From Rhodoferax sp. U11-2br (GTDB lineage: Bacteria; Pseudomonadota; Gammaproteobacteria; Burkholderiales; Burkholderiaceae_C), in assembly GCF_018619435.1 (NCBI RefSeq), contig NZ_JAHFZF010000008.1:1-64000 (forward strand): a stretch of DNA of 64,000 nucleotides. Reading direction: 5' to 3'. Under the pieces are notes generated by a model. The model was not told the DNA's origin. It searched no databases and worked only from the letters and a program-made list of their open reading frames with translations. Each line of letters opens with the position of its first letter. The stretch's first letter is position 1. A program made the translations under genes and the position numbers. This document shows, in pieces, positions 27,905-35,995 of the stretch.

Positions 27905-28540
27905 ATGTATGTGCCACCGCAGTTCGCTTCCACCGACCCCTCGCATGCCAGCGAGCTGATCCGCAGTTACCCGTTCGCCAGCCTGATTTCGGTAGATGAC
28001 AAGGGCCTGCCCTACATCACGCCGCTGCCATTGCATTTGCTTGAAGAGGAGGGGCGTTGGCTGTTGCTGGGCCATTGCGCCCGACCCAACCCGCACTGGC
28101 GTTACCTGCAGGCGCGCCCTCAAGCGGTGGTCAGCTTCATGGGGCCACAGGCCTACATGAGCCCGAGTGTCTACCCGGACCTCGCGCGGGTGCCCACCTG
28201 GAGTTACCTGACAGTGCAGTGCACCGTTCAGGCGCGACTGATCGAGCACTTTGATGACAAGGACCGCTTGCTCAAACACCTGATCCATGAACACGACCCC
28301 GCTTACGCGCAGCAATGGCGCGGCTTGGGTGAGGACTTCCAGCACAAGATGATGGCAGGCATGGTGGCGTTTGAGCTGGAGGTGATGGATTGGCAATGCA
28401 AGCTCAAACTCAACCAGCATCGGCCTGAATCACACCAGGCGCTCTACAGCACCTATGCCGCAGGCACAGCAGACCAGCGTGTGCTGGCGGACTGGATGGT
28501 GCGTCTGGGGCTGATGGGTGCGATCCGGGAGGAGACCTGA
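27905..28540 (+). CDS. FMN-binding negative transcriptional regulator (PaiB-like)
   Basis: This 211-residue protein starts at MYVPPQFASTDPSHASELIR; an in-frame ATG fourteen codons upstream gives no family match. It is a split-barrel flavin-binding protein of the PaiB family (FASLISVDDKGLPYITPLPL, GPQAYMSPSVYPDLARVPTWSY). PaiB in Bacillus is linked to control of sporulation and degradative enzymes. In proteobacteria the role is unknown, and heme or flavin binding is possible. The gene precedes tadA by about 70 bases. Confidence 0.88.
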   Translation: MYVPPQFASTDPSHASELIRSYPFASLISVDDKGLPYITPLPLHLLEEEGRWLLLGHCARPNPHWRYLQARPQAVVSFMGPQAYMSPSVYPDLARVPTWSYLTVQCTVQARLIEHFDDKDRLLKHLIHEHDPAYAQQWRGLGEDFQHKMMAGMVAFELEVMDWQCKLKLNQHRPESHQALYSTYAAGTADQRVLADWMVRLGLMGAIREET

Positions 28541-28613
28541 TGGCTTGCATGCCCCTCTTGGGCGCAGGTGGACGCCGCCTATCCCTTGCGCCGTGATAAC
28601 ACCTGGATCAAAC

Positions 28614-29684
28614 GTGTCTGAGACAGCCGACATGGCCTGGATGGAGGCTGCGCTGGCCCAGGCACAGGCCGCCGGGGCTGCGGGTGAAGTGCCGGTGGGT
28701 GCAGTGGTGGTGCGTGACGGCCACATCATTGGTGTGGGGCGCAATGCCCCGATCGCCTCGCACGACCCCACTGCCCATGCCGAGATCGCCGCCCTGCGTG
28801 CGGCCGCACAGCACCTGGGCAACTACCGACTCGATGACTGTGAGTTGTTTGTCACGCTGGAGCCTTGCACCATGTGCGCGGGTGCCATGTTGCACGCCCG
28901 CCTCAAGCGGGTGGTGTTTGGTGCCCCCGACCCCAAAACCGGTGCAGCGGGTTCGGTCAGCAATGTGTTCACCCAGCCCCAACTCAACCACCACACTCAG
29001 GTGCAAGGCGGTGTGCTGCAGGAGACTTGTGCCAAGCTGCTGCAAGATTTTTTCAAACACCAGCGCACCCGTCAGCAATTACAAGCCGCTCAGGCGGGCA
29101 GGGCCTTGCGTGAGGATGCCCTGCGCACACCAGAGCGTTGTTTTGCTTCACTGACGGCTTGTCCTGCACCTTCGTTCTATCTCAGCGACTTGCCCAGTCT
29201 GGCTGGCTTACGCTTGCATTTTCTGGACACGGGCGCTGCTCAGGCCAGTGGTACCCAGCTGTGCCTGCACGGGGTGCAGGAGTGGAGTTACGCCTGGTGC
29301 AGCCAGATTCAACAAGCCTCTGCTGCCGGGCAACGTGTCATCTGCCCGGACCTGATTGGTTTTGGCAAGAGTGACAAACCCAAAAAGAAGGCTTTTCACA
29401 CCCTGGGTTGGCACGCCCAGGTGCTGTTGGAGTTGATCCAGCGGCTGGGTCTGCCCGCCGTGCAGTTGGTGGTGGCCGAGTCGGCCTTGTCGCTGGCGCA
29501 CAAACTCCAGATGATGGCGCCCCAGAGTGTGGTGGGCATCGTGGTGGCACAAACCGATGCACTCGGAAATGAGGCTTTGTACGCACCTTATCCAGATAAA
29601 GGCCATCTCGCCGGTCCACAGGCGTTTTCTTCGCTGAAAATCCTGCCTAGCCCATGTGGGTCGAGCCCAAGCCACTCCGTATGA
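28614..29684 (+). CDS. tadA: tRNA-specific adenosine deaminase TadA fused to a truncated alpha/beta-hydrolase-like domain
   Basis: The start is GTG 28614 (VSETADMAWMEAALAQAQ) or ATG 28632. Residues about 1-160 are a complete TadA: zinc/proton-shuttle motif TAHAEIAAL, PCTMCAGAMLHARLKRVVFG and the C-terminal helix with LLQDFFKHQR. This domain makes inosine at position 34 of tRNA-Arg. Residues about 190-356 resemble an alpha/beta hydrolase (LCLHGVQEWSYAWCSQIQQA, ICPDLIGFGKSDKPKKKAFH). The nucleophile elbow reads VVAESALSL instead of G-x-S-x-G or a dehalogenase Asp, and the domain stops before the usual acid and histidine. It therefore looks non-catalytic. The stop overlaps the next gene (ATGA). 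Confidence 0.88.
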   Translation: MSETADMAWMEAALAQAQAAGAAGEVPVGAVVVRDGHIIGVGRNAPIASHDPTAHAEIAALRAAAQHLGNYRLDDCELFVTLEPCTMCAGAMLHARLKRVVFGAPDPKTGAAGSVSNVFTQPQLNHHTQVQGGVLQETCAKLLQDFFKHQRTRQQLQAAQAGRALREDALRTPERCFASLTACPAPSFYLSDLPSLAGLRLHFLDTGAAQASGTQLCLHGVQEWSYAWCSQIQQASAAGQRVICPDLIGFGKSDKPKKKAFHTLGWHAQVLLELIQRLGLPAVQLVVAESALSLAHKLQMMAPQSVVGIVVAQTDALGNEALYAPYPDKGHLAGPQAFSSLKILPSPCGSSPSHSV

Positions 29685-30640
29685 AAAAACACATCTATAT
29701 TTACTCTCCCTCTGGCGCTGTGCGCGACAAGGCGGCCTTCAAACGTGGCATCAAACGGCTGCAGAGCCTGGGCCATGAGGTGGAGGTGGACGAGTCCGCC
29801 CTGGCCAGCCACCAGCGTTTTGCGGGCGACGACGCCACGCGCCTGGCCGCCATCCACCGTGCCGCAGACAGCGGTGCCGACGTGGCGTTGATGTCTCGCG
29901 GGGGTTATGGCTTGACGCGACTGCTGCCCGATATCCGCTACAAAAAGATTGCCAAAGCCATCGACAAAGGCATGCAGTTTGTGGGCATCAGCGACTTCAC
30001 CGCGTTTCAGAGCGCGGTGCTGGCCAAAACCGGCGCTGTCACCTGGGCCGGCCCGGCACTCGGTGAGGGGTTTGGCGCGCAGGACGGGCCAGACGACATC
30101 ATGGAAGCCTGTTTTGACGACCTATTGTGTGGCCAAGGGGAGGGCACCGGCTGGCGTCAGCTGCGTCAAGAGCCTCAGTCTGATACAGAAATGGTAGCTA
30201 TCAGCCCTCATTCCAAAAGGGCCGGAGGCACATTTGACATAGAAGATGGGATGTTGTGGGGCGGCAATCTGACGATGCTGGCATCCTTGCTGGGCACGCC
30301 TTATTTTCCCAAGGTCAAAGGCGGCATCCTGTTTCTGGAGGATGTGGCGGAGCACCCCTACCGCATAGAACGCCTGTTGGCCCAACTGCTGTATGCGGGG
30401 GTGTTGAAGCGCCAAAAAGCCATTCTGTTGGGCCAGTTCACCGATTTCAAACTCACACCCCATGACCGAGGTTTCAAGCTCGCCAGTGTGGTGCAGTGGC
30501 TGTCGCAGCAGGTGAGTTGCCCGATCCTGACCAACTTGCCGTATGGGCATGTCCAGACCAAGGTGCTGTTGCCGGTGGGCGCCAAAGCCGATCTGAGTGT
30601 CGATGGGCGTGATGTGCTGCTGGTGTGGGGCCATGTTTGA
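29681..30640 (+). CDS. ldcA: LD-carboxypeptidase (S66 family, muramoyltetrapeptide carboxypeptidase)
   Basis: ATG 29681 (MKKHIYIYSPSGAVRDKAA) overlaps the tadA stop. The 319-residue product shows the S66 signature: SRGGYGLTRLLPDI, nucleophile serine in VGISDFTAFQ, and acidic/histidine residues in GGILFLEDVAEHPYRIERLL and LPYGHVQTK. It trims the terminal D-Ala from murein tetrapeptides in the cytosol during recycling. The segment DTEMVAISPHSKRAGGTFDI before the conserved GMLWGGNLTML is encoded by an in-frame forward copy of the family A repeat. Confidence 0.92.
   Translation: MKKHIYIYSPSGAVRDKAAFKRGIKRLQSLGHEVEVDESALASHQRFAGDDATRLAAIHRAADSGADVALMSRGGYGLTRLLPDIRYKKIAKAIDKGMQFVGISDFTAFQSAVLAKTGAVTWAGPALGEGFGAQDGPDDIMEACFDDLLCGQGEGTGWRQLRQEPQSDTEMVAISPHSKRAGGTFDIEDGMLWGGNLTMLASLLGTPYFPKVKGGILFLEDVAEHPYRIERLLAQLLYAGVLKRQKAILLGQFTDFKLTPHDRGFKLASVVQWLSQQVSCPILTNLPYGHVQTKVLLPVGAKADLSVDGRDVLLVWGHV
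30189..30238 (+). repeat. Family A palindromic repeat, in-frame forward copy inside ldcA
   Basis: AAATGGTAGCTATCAGCCCT-CATTCCAAA-AGGGCCGGAGGCACATTTG matches both flanks and both arms of copy 1 with a larger loop. It is read as EMVAISPHSKRAGGTFD. The codon phase (GTA-GCT-xxx-AGC-CCT) is identical to that in the crotonase-family copy. Confidence 0.65.
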
Positions 30641-30693
30641 TCGGTCATGCACATGACCTAAACTCGCTGCCTAGCCACCGGAATTCAACAGGT

Positions 30694-31608
30694 ATGAGTG
30701 TCCAATCCACCGTCGTTTTTGCTGACCTGTTTGGTAGCACAGGCGTTTTCGAGGCCTTGGGCAATGCCAAGGCCACCGAATTGGTCACGCAGGCCACCGC
30801 ATGGGTGGCCCAGCGCTGCAGCGCCCAGGGGGGCAGGGTTGTCAAGTTTCTGGGTGATGGTGTGCTGATCATTTTCACCGACAGCACCAAGGCCGTTCTG
30901 GCAGTGATGGACCTGCAGCGCTCCTACCAGCAGTTGCTGGGTCGTATGCCACCCAAAGCCTACATGCCGCTGCGTATTGGTGTGGCCCGTGGTGGTGTGG
31001 AAATTGTGGACGACGACTGTTACGGCGACGCTGTCAACATTGCTGCGCGCTTGAGTGAGCTGACCGGTCCTCACCAGATCTGGGTCAACAGTGACGCCAT
31101 CGAAGACGGTTTTGATGTGCCAGACGAGCGTTTTCGCATGCTCGGGCCCATCCACATCCGTGGTCGGGCCGAGTCCTGCAAGGTGTACCAGGTCGAGTGG
31201 CAAGAGAACCAGGGCTCGGAGTTGTTGACCATTGCCGCCGGTGAGGCCTTGTCCAGCCGCTTTGCTGGGCGGGATGCTCTGGGTGCGCACATCGAGTTGT
31301 TCTGGCTCGACAAAAAGAGGGTGTTCAACGCATTTGACCTGCCTATCCACATCGGACGAACCCACCAGGTGGAGTTTGTCGTGAGTGATGCACGTGTGTC
31401 CCGCACCCATGCACGCCTGGACTGGCGCAATGGCAATGTGGTGCTGGTGGACCTCAGTTCTTACGGCTGCTGGATCCGGTTTGCCGGTGGTGGCGCCGAC
31501 CTGTTGCTGCGCCGCGAGGAGTGCGTCCTGCATGGCCGTGGTGAAGTGGCCTTGGGAACGCCGTTCAGCGACCCCAGTGCGCCAGTGATTGGTTTTCTGG
31601 TGATCTGA
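30694..31608 (+). CDS. Class III nucleotidyl cyclase with C-terminal FHA domain
   Basis: This 304-residue protein starts at MSVQSTVVFADLFGSTGVFE. Residues about 5-175 form the cyclase homology domain. The metal aspartates are in FADLFGST and FLGDGVL, and the substrate/transition-state set in GDAVNIAARLSEL (Asp, Asn, Arg) is intact. The lysine of KFLGDG and the aspartate favour ATP, so active cAMP synthesis is plausible. Residues about 210-300 form an FHA domain (HIGRTHQVEFVVSDARVSRTH). There is no membrane segment. The FHA part may dock the enzyme to phosphothreonine partners; none is visible nearby. Confidence 0.85.
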   Translation: MSVQSTVVFADLFGSTGVFEALGNAKATELVTQATAWVAQRCSAQGGRVVKFLGDGVLIIFTDSTKAVLAVMDLQRSYQQLLGRMPPKAYMPLRIGVARGGVEIVDDDCYGDAVNIAARLSELTGPHQIWVNSDAIEDGFDVPDERFRMLGPIHIRGRAESCKVYQVEWQENQGSELLTIAAGEALSSRFAGRDALGAHIELFWLDKKRVFNAFDLPIHIGRTHQVEFVVSDARVSRTHARLDWRNGNVVLVDLSSYGCWIRFAGGGADLLLRREECVLHGRGEVALGTPFSDPSAPVIGFLVI

Positions 31609-31672
31609 GGACGCCAACGCAGGGGTGTTTGCCGGGTTCGCGCAAACGGCTCAAAAAGCAGCGGGCACTGCC

Positions 31673-31678
31673 TACAAT
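31673..31678 (+). promoter_or_regulatory. Possible -10 element (TACAAT) of the ParB-like gene
   Basis: TACAAT lies 45 bases before the chosen start of the ParB-like gene. A weak -35 (possibly in CGCAAACGG) is the only candidate. Confidence 0.3.
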
Positions 31679-31723
31679 GCGCCCCCCTTATCCAACAAAG
31701 AACCTGGCCCAGACGCCCCACCC

Positions 31724-32572
31724 ATGAACATCATCGTCAACGAAGAACTCAAAGCCTATATCGACCCCTTGACCCCGGAGGAATACAGCTCGCTGGAGCG
31801 CAGCATTCTGGCCGAGGGCTGCCGGGATGCCCTGGTGTTGTGGGGTGAGGTGCTGGTGGACGGCCACAACCGCTATGCCATTTGCCAGGCGCATGGCCTG
31901 CCGTTTCAGACCATCCAAAATACGCTGTTCAAAAGCATGGAAGACGTCCACCTCTGGATGATTGACCAGCATCTGGGGCGGCGCAGTGTGTCTGACTTCC
32001 AGCGTGGTGTTCTTGCACTGCGCAAACGTGAAATCATTGCGGAGCGACGTGCACGCACCCAAGCCCCCGCACCAGCAACGGCCGATTCGGAAGACACCAG
32101 CAGCCCGCCTTGGGACGACGCAGGATCTGGACAGGAACTTGCCACCGTGCCACCGCTGGCCAGCCGGGACGACATCGCCAAAGCGGCGCGCCTGAGCAGC
32201 AACCAGGTGGTGTTGATTGAAAAAATCCGCAACCAGGCCACACCCGAGGTGGTGGCCGCGCTGAAATCCGGCGCGATCTCTCTCAATGCGGCCGCCGCAG
32301 TGGCCAGTTTGCCTGCGCAAGAACAGGTGGCTGCAGCGGTGGGTGGTGCCGATGAACTCAAACAGGCCGCCAAACGCGTGCGCGAGGCCAAGCGCCCACC
32401 ACGAGTGGTTTCAGCCGATGCAGGGGATCAGCCAGAGGGGGCCGCAATTGATGCAAGCCCAGGCGACGACGTGCCAGCGCTTAAAAAGCGTATCGCCCAG
32501 CTGGAAAAAGAAAACGATGCCTTGCGCAAGCAGGTGCTGAATCTACTGGAAAAAAGCAGTCGCAGCGCTTGA
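31724..32572 (+). CDS. ParB-like N-terminal nuclease/partition-domain protein
   Basis: This 282-residue protein starts at MNIIVNEELKAYIDPLTPEE. The ParB N-terminal fold is visible: EEYSSLERSILAEGCRDALVLWGE and LVDGHNRYAICQAHGLPF (the D-G-x-x-R motif). A central HTH-like region follows (DIAKAARLSSNQVVLIEKI), then a C-terminal coiled coil (VPALKKRIAQLEKENDALRKQ). It lacks the second DNA-binding and dimer domains of chromosomal ParB, and no parA or parS cluster is adjacent. It is probably an orphan regulator of the type annotated as 'replication/partition-related' in Comamonadaceae. Confidence 0.75.
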   Translation: MNIIVNEELKAYIDPLTPEEYSSLERSILAEGCRDALVLWGEVLVDGHNRYAICQAHGLPFQTIQNTLFKSMEDVHLWMIDQHLGRRSVSDFQRGVLALRKREIIAERRARTQAPAPATADSEDTSSPPWDDAGSGQELATVPPLASRDDIAKAARLSSNQVVLIEKIRNQATPEVVAALKSGAISLNAAAAVASLPAQEQVAAAVGGADELKQAAKRVREAKRPPRVVSADAGDQPEGAAIDASPGDDVPALKKRIAQLEKENDALRKQVLNLLEKSSRSA

Positions 32573-32799
32573 TGGGTTGGAGCTCAGTCAGTCTCAAACA
32601 CCTGGGACGGCTCAAGGGTTTGCGCCAACGAGCCGCTGGTGAGCTGTGAACAGGGTGGCCAAGAGTTTGTCTTCAGTCAAAACCTACCGAAAACCTTCGG
32701 TAGGTTTTGTTTACAAAATTAGAAGCAGTATTCATAACTTAACATAATGCACATCGTATCTACTACGGTGCCAAGAAAGTGAACCCCGCTATCAGGCGC
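32573..32799. other. Intergenic stretch left of the transposon, with terminator and target duplication
   Basis: No gene is visible. It holds the terminator at 32679-32708, an AT-rich tract (32709-32760) and the left copy of the 5-bp target duplication GGCGC (32795-32799). Confidence 0.6.
32679..32708. terminator. Intrinsic terminator after the ParB-like gene (probably bidirectional)
   Basis: There is a perfect 12-bp stem: AAAACCTACCGA pairs with TCGGTAGGTTTT around an AAACCT loop. A-run and T-run flanks work in both directions. Before the transposon inserted, this lay between two convergent core genes. Confidence 0.8.
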
Positions 32800-32850
32800 C
32801 GCTCACACAAGTAAAAATGATGCCACTTTGCAAGTAAATCTGATGCTATC
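32800..32850 (+). repeat. Left transposon end: terminal inverted repeat plus second transposase-site copy
   Basis: The inverted repeat occupies 32800-32823. Inside it, CAAGTAAAAATGATGC (32808-32823) is followed by CAAGTAAATCTGATGCTATC (32831-32850), a direct repeat 23 bases on. This spacing suits side-by-side binding of a TnsB/TniA-type transposase. Confidence 0.85.
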
Positions 32851-33088
32851 GGCCAAGCACCTAATAAGTGCTTTCTTGCACGACACGTATCAGGTAAACC
32901 TGCACTCATGACACGCCCATGTGACGTGCAGTTTTTATATACCCATTCTCATGAGAATTCAAGCTTATTCCGATGTCGTGCCGGGTGGCATTGTCCCCGA
33001 CATTCGGTGATGTGGATGCAACATTCATTCAGTCTTCTCGTCGGGTCGAGGGTTGGCCTTGATCCCTGAGAATTTCGCAGAATCACAC
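32851..33088. other. Left-end interior of transposon without genes
   Basis: A short hairpin (AAGCAC ... GTGCTT, 32855-32873) and a perfect 14-bp palindrome (ATTCTCATGAGAAT, 32945-32958) are visible. No coding sequence is supported. Confidence 0.45.
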
Positions 33089-34090
33089 CTAACTGCTTGT
33101 TTTATTTGAATTTATCTGATCTTTGGTTTTGCTTTTGTTTCGGCGCTTGAACTGAGTTACAGCTGGTGGCCTAGTCTGAACTGCCATCATGGCTTGCAAC
33201 TGCTTCAAGACATCGGCATTGGTATCTGCCTGGGCATTGAGTAAGGCCCGCAATTCTTCTGCACGTTCATTGGCAGCAGCCAAAGCTTGATGCGCGATGC
33301 GCAGTTCTTCATCTGTATTTCGTAACCTTTGCGTTAACTCGTTTGTCCTCGTCTCCAAAGCGTTGGTGGCGTCTAGGGCACGCTGCTGCAACTCAGTTGC
33401 CTGAGCCTTTGCCCGTTTTAGCTCCTGTCGTTCTCGGTCGATCTCCGCCATCAGACGACGCTCATTGGCCAGCGCTCGCTCGTCAGAACGCAAGCGTTCC
33501 TCTACGTGATGTTTGGATTTTTCGTCAAATGCCTGGCGCTCGGCTTCCCGTTGTTGCTCGACGGTCGACAGCCTGGCTTGAACTTCTGCGATCTTGTTGT
33601 CTCGCTCTGCAAGTATCGTTTGCAAATAGCGCAACTGGTTCTCCAACGCACTGATTTGCTTTTGAGAAACCTCGTGCGCCCGATCAGCAGCGGCTAGACG
33701 CTCTACAAGGACAGCCTCCTGTTGTGTGAGCGTTGAAGCCTGAAGTTCGACAGCGGCGCGTTCAGCCGCCAATGTCTCACGGTCCTTCGCAAATGAACTT
33801 TCCACGTCCTGGCGGGCCTGAGAGAGCGCTATTTCCCAGAGCTTGGCGGCACTGGACTGTACTGTCGCAGGCAACCCCGGCATGTCCTTTTCTGTCCCAC
33901 TTACGCCAAGGCGTGGTCCCAAAGTTGCGAACCAAGCTTCCAGCATTGGGCTGACAGTGTTTGGAGAGCCACGTCCAAGGTGTTGTCGGACGCGCTCGAT
34001 GGTCGGGCGCAGGCCCTGAGCGATCAAAGCATCTGCCGCTACCCACACGTCGTCTTGTTGAACACCTCGCGCACTTTTCAATTGCATCAC
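33089..34090 (-). CDS. KfrA-like DNA-binding coiled-coil protein
   Basis: In this 333-residue protein, residues about 10-110 form the KfrA-type DNA-binding domain (VWVAADALIAQGLRPTIERV, RQHLGRGSPNTVSPMLEAW). A very long Glu/Arg/Ala/Gln-rich coiled coil runs from about 115 to 295, and a basic Lys/Ser/Asn tail ends the protein. KfrA proteins are autoregulated plasmid-maintenance factors. It is divergent from a tyrosine recombinase gene, with two palindromes in the shared 120-base promoter region. It lies 289 bp inside the left transposon end, and its chromosomal role is unknown. Confidence 0.8.
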   Translation of the reverse strand: MMQLKSARGVQQDDVWVAADALIAQGLRPTIERVRQHLGRGSPNTVSPMLEAWFATLGPRLGVSGTEKDMPGLPATVQSSAAKLWEIALSQARQDVESSFAKDRETLAAERAAVELQASTLTQQEAVLVERLAAADRAHEVSQKQISALENQLRYLQTILAERDNKIAEVQARLSTVEQQREAERQAFDEKSKHHVEERLRSDERALANERRLMAEIDRERQELKRAKAQATELQQRALDATNALETRTNELTQRLRNTDEELRIAHQALAAANERAEELRALLNAQADTNADVLKQLQAMMAVQTRPPAVTQFKRRNKSKTKDQINSNKTSS

Positions 34091-34115
34091 CCTACTCCGG
34101 CTGTTATATTTACAA

Positions 34116-34136
34116 ACGATAAGAGATTGTTATCGT
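34116..34136. promoter_or_regulatory. Inverted repeat in the KfrA/recombinase divergent promoter
   Basis: ACGATAA-gagattg-TTATCGT, 26 bases upstream of the KfrA-like start, is a likely operator for KfrA autoregulation. Confidence 0.5.
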
Positions 34137-34162
34137 GATCTATCATTGATTTGTGTAACACA

Positions 34163-34181
34163 TCATACATAACATGTATGA
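34163..34181. promoter_or_regulatory. Second inverted repeat in the same divergent promoter
   Basis: TCATACAT-aac-ATGTATGA is a perfect 8-bp dyad lying 30 bases before the recombinase start. It differs from the first dyad, so a second regulator or a recombinase site is possible. Confidence 0.45.
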
Positions 34182-34210
34182 ATTAGTCATAACTCTGCCT
34201 GGATTCAACC

Positions 34211-35275
34211 ATGCGTTTGCCTGTTCTTCAGAAAATTCCGGCTTTGCAGCCCACCGAGCTCAGCGACGTGACCGAGCGCGCCGTCGAAGAGTTGCTGCGC
34301 GAAGGTGAATCACAAAACACCCTAATGAGCTATCGCAGTGCATTGCGTTACTGGGCCGCCTGGTACGGCCTGCGTTATGGTGTGATGATTCAGTTGCCGG
34401 TGGCGACGCCATGCGTGCTGCAATTCATCGTTGACCATGCCGAACGAACCACCCTCAAAGGGTTGGTTTCGGAACTACCCGTTGAGTTTGACCAGGTGCT
34501 GGTCCAGGGCGGCTACAAGGGAAAGCTCGGTGCCATGGCACACAACACCTTGGTGCACCGCATTGCCGTGCTGTCAAAGGCCCATCAACTGCGACAACTC
34601 AAAAATCCATGCCATGACCCCAAGGTGCGCGAACTGCTGTCGCGTACTCGCAAGGCCTACGCCAAGCGTGGGGCTATGCCGCAGCGCAAAGATGCCCTGA
34701 CAAAGGAGCCGTTACAGGCCATTCTGGCGACGTGCGACGATAGCTTGCGTGGCCAGCGTGACCGCGCCTTGCTGCTCTTCGCCTGGGCCAGCGGTGGACG
34801 CAGGCGCTCAGAGGTAACAAGTGCCGAAATTCAGTTTTTGAAGCGCGTGGGACCGACCGACTTCATCTACACCTTAGCCTACTCCAAGACCAATCAATCC
34901 GGTACAGATTTGCCGGAAAACAGCAAACCAATAGTTGGAGCTGCGGGCAAAGCGCTTGACGACTGGCTACAGACCAGCAAGATTGCAGAAGGACCTATTT
35001 TCAGGAGAATTCGAAAAGGTGGACACCTTGGTGAAGCGCTCTCCCCGGCTGCCGTGCGTGCCATCGTCAAGGATCGATGTGCCGTGGCAGGAATTGAAGG
35101 TAACTTTTCTGCCCACTCGTTGCGGTCTGGCTTTGTGACGGAAGCGGGACGCCAGAACATACCGCTGGCTGAAACCATGACGATGACAGGTCACCACAGT
35201 GTGGCCACCGTGTTGAGCTATTTCAGGGCACAGTCGACATTAATGAGCAATGTGGCCAACTTGCTTGATCTGTGA
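34211..35275 (+). CDS. Tyrosine-type site-specific recombinase/integrase
   Basis: In this 354-residue protein, the N-terminal SAM-like DNA-binding domain spans about 20-150 (NTLMSYRSALRYWAAWYGLR). The catalytic domain has the first Arg in ASGGRRRSEV, the beta-hairpin Lys in AYSKTNQSG, H-x-x-R in AHSLRSGFV, the second His in MTGHHSVATV and the Tyr nucleophile in LSYFRAQS. All catalytic residues are present, so it should be active. It is divergent from the KfrA-like gene. It is not at a tRNA, so it probably serves cargo rearrangement or resolution rather than integration of the whole element. Confidence 0.87.
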   Translation: MRLPVLQKIPALQPTELSDVTERAVEELLREGESQNTLMSYRSALRYWAAWYGLRYGVMIQLPVATPCVLQFIVDHAERTTLKGLVSELPVEFDQVLVQGGYKGKLGAMAHNTLVHRIAVLSKAHQLRQLKNPCHDPKVRELLSRTRKAYAKRGAMPQRKDALTKEPLQAILATCDDSLRGQRDRALLLFAWASGGRRRSEVTSAEIQFLKRVGPTDFIYTLAYSKTNQSGTDLPENSKPIVGAAGKALDDWLQTSKIAEGPIFRRIRKGGHLGEALSPAAVRAIVKDRCAVAGIEGNFSAHSLRSGFVTEAGRQNIPLAETMTMTGHHSVATVLSYFRAQSTLMSNVANLLDL

Positions 35276-35372
35276 CCAAACTGAGCAAATTGAGGATTGG
35301 CGGGGACACGTGTAAAACACGATGCGTGTTGTATACATGCCGCCTACTGTCGTTCCGATAGTAAAACCTTAC

Positions 35373-35969
35373 CTATGGATTGTTTTGATGAAGGGGTTGC
35401 ACAAGCAAGTCGATCAAGCTTTCACTTAGGTCATGAAGCCGTTTAGGTTCATGATAAATCCGCTCCATCACTGCAAGACCCCGAGTGAACGCAATGACCA
35501 TCTTGGCGATTTCGTCGGGCGGGTCGGCAAGCGAAGAGTTTCGTCCGTCGCGCGACAGCGCTTCAGCAACCAAGGCTTCCAAGCTCTCCAGCAGGATGCG
35601 AACACGATTTTGCATCCTTTCTCCGATCGCGTCGCTCTCCACGGCGGTCTTCGTGGTGAAGCACCCGCGCGGCGGAGTATCGGCAGTCATGCTTGCAATT
35701 GAAACGTCGAAAAATTGTTTCAGAGCAAGACGGGCCGAAGGCGCATCAAGTGCAGCCCGAGACTCCGCAAGAACGCGCGTCGCGTACCGATCAAAGGCAA
35801 GTTCAAAGAGATGCTCCTTACCTCCGTATGCGTGGTACAGGGAGCCGCGCTGAACGTTTACAGCGGCGGCTAAGTCGGCCATTGAAGTTGCTTGCCAACC
35901 CCTGTTCCAAAACACCTCCAGAACCTTTTCCAGAACGGCATCTTCATCGAATTGTCTGACCATAACCAT
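35373..35969 (-). CDS. TetR-family transcriptional regulator
   Basis: This 198-residue protein has an N-terminal HTH (DAVLEKVLEVFWNRGWQATS, MADLAAAVNVQRGSLYHAYG) with the usual TetR recognition helix. The C-terminal ligand domain contains TPPRGCFTTKTAVESDAIGE, seen in AcrR/NemR-like members that sense small electrophiles or drugs. The start could be at either of two ATGs two codons apart. It is divergent from the small gene and EamA exporter and faces an array of 18-bp inverted-repeat units, so it most likely represses both directions. Confidence 0.9.
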   Translation of the reverse strand: MVMVRQFDEDAVLEKVLEVFWNRGWQATSMADLAAAVNVQRGSLYHAYGGKEHLFELAFDRYATRVLAESRAALDAPSARLALKQFFDVSIASMTADTPPRGCFTTKTAVESDAIGERMQNRVRILLESLEALVAEALSRDGRNSSLADPPDEIAKMVIAFTRGLAVMERIYHEPKRLHDLSESLIDLLVQPLHQNNP

Positions 35970-35995
35970 ATAAGTAGCTACCCCTGCAAAAAATG

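Noticed and set aside
34211-35275. Tyrosine recombinase as integrase of the whole island
   Set aside because: There is no tRNA or direct-repeat attachment site flanking the region; the termini with a 5-bp duplication and tniABQ explain the insertion better.
35300-35345. Small inverted repeat (AACACG-ATG-CGTGTT) after the recombinase as its core site
   Set aside because: It is a single short dyad with no second copy in the window; it cannot be told from chance or a weak terminator.
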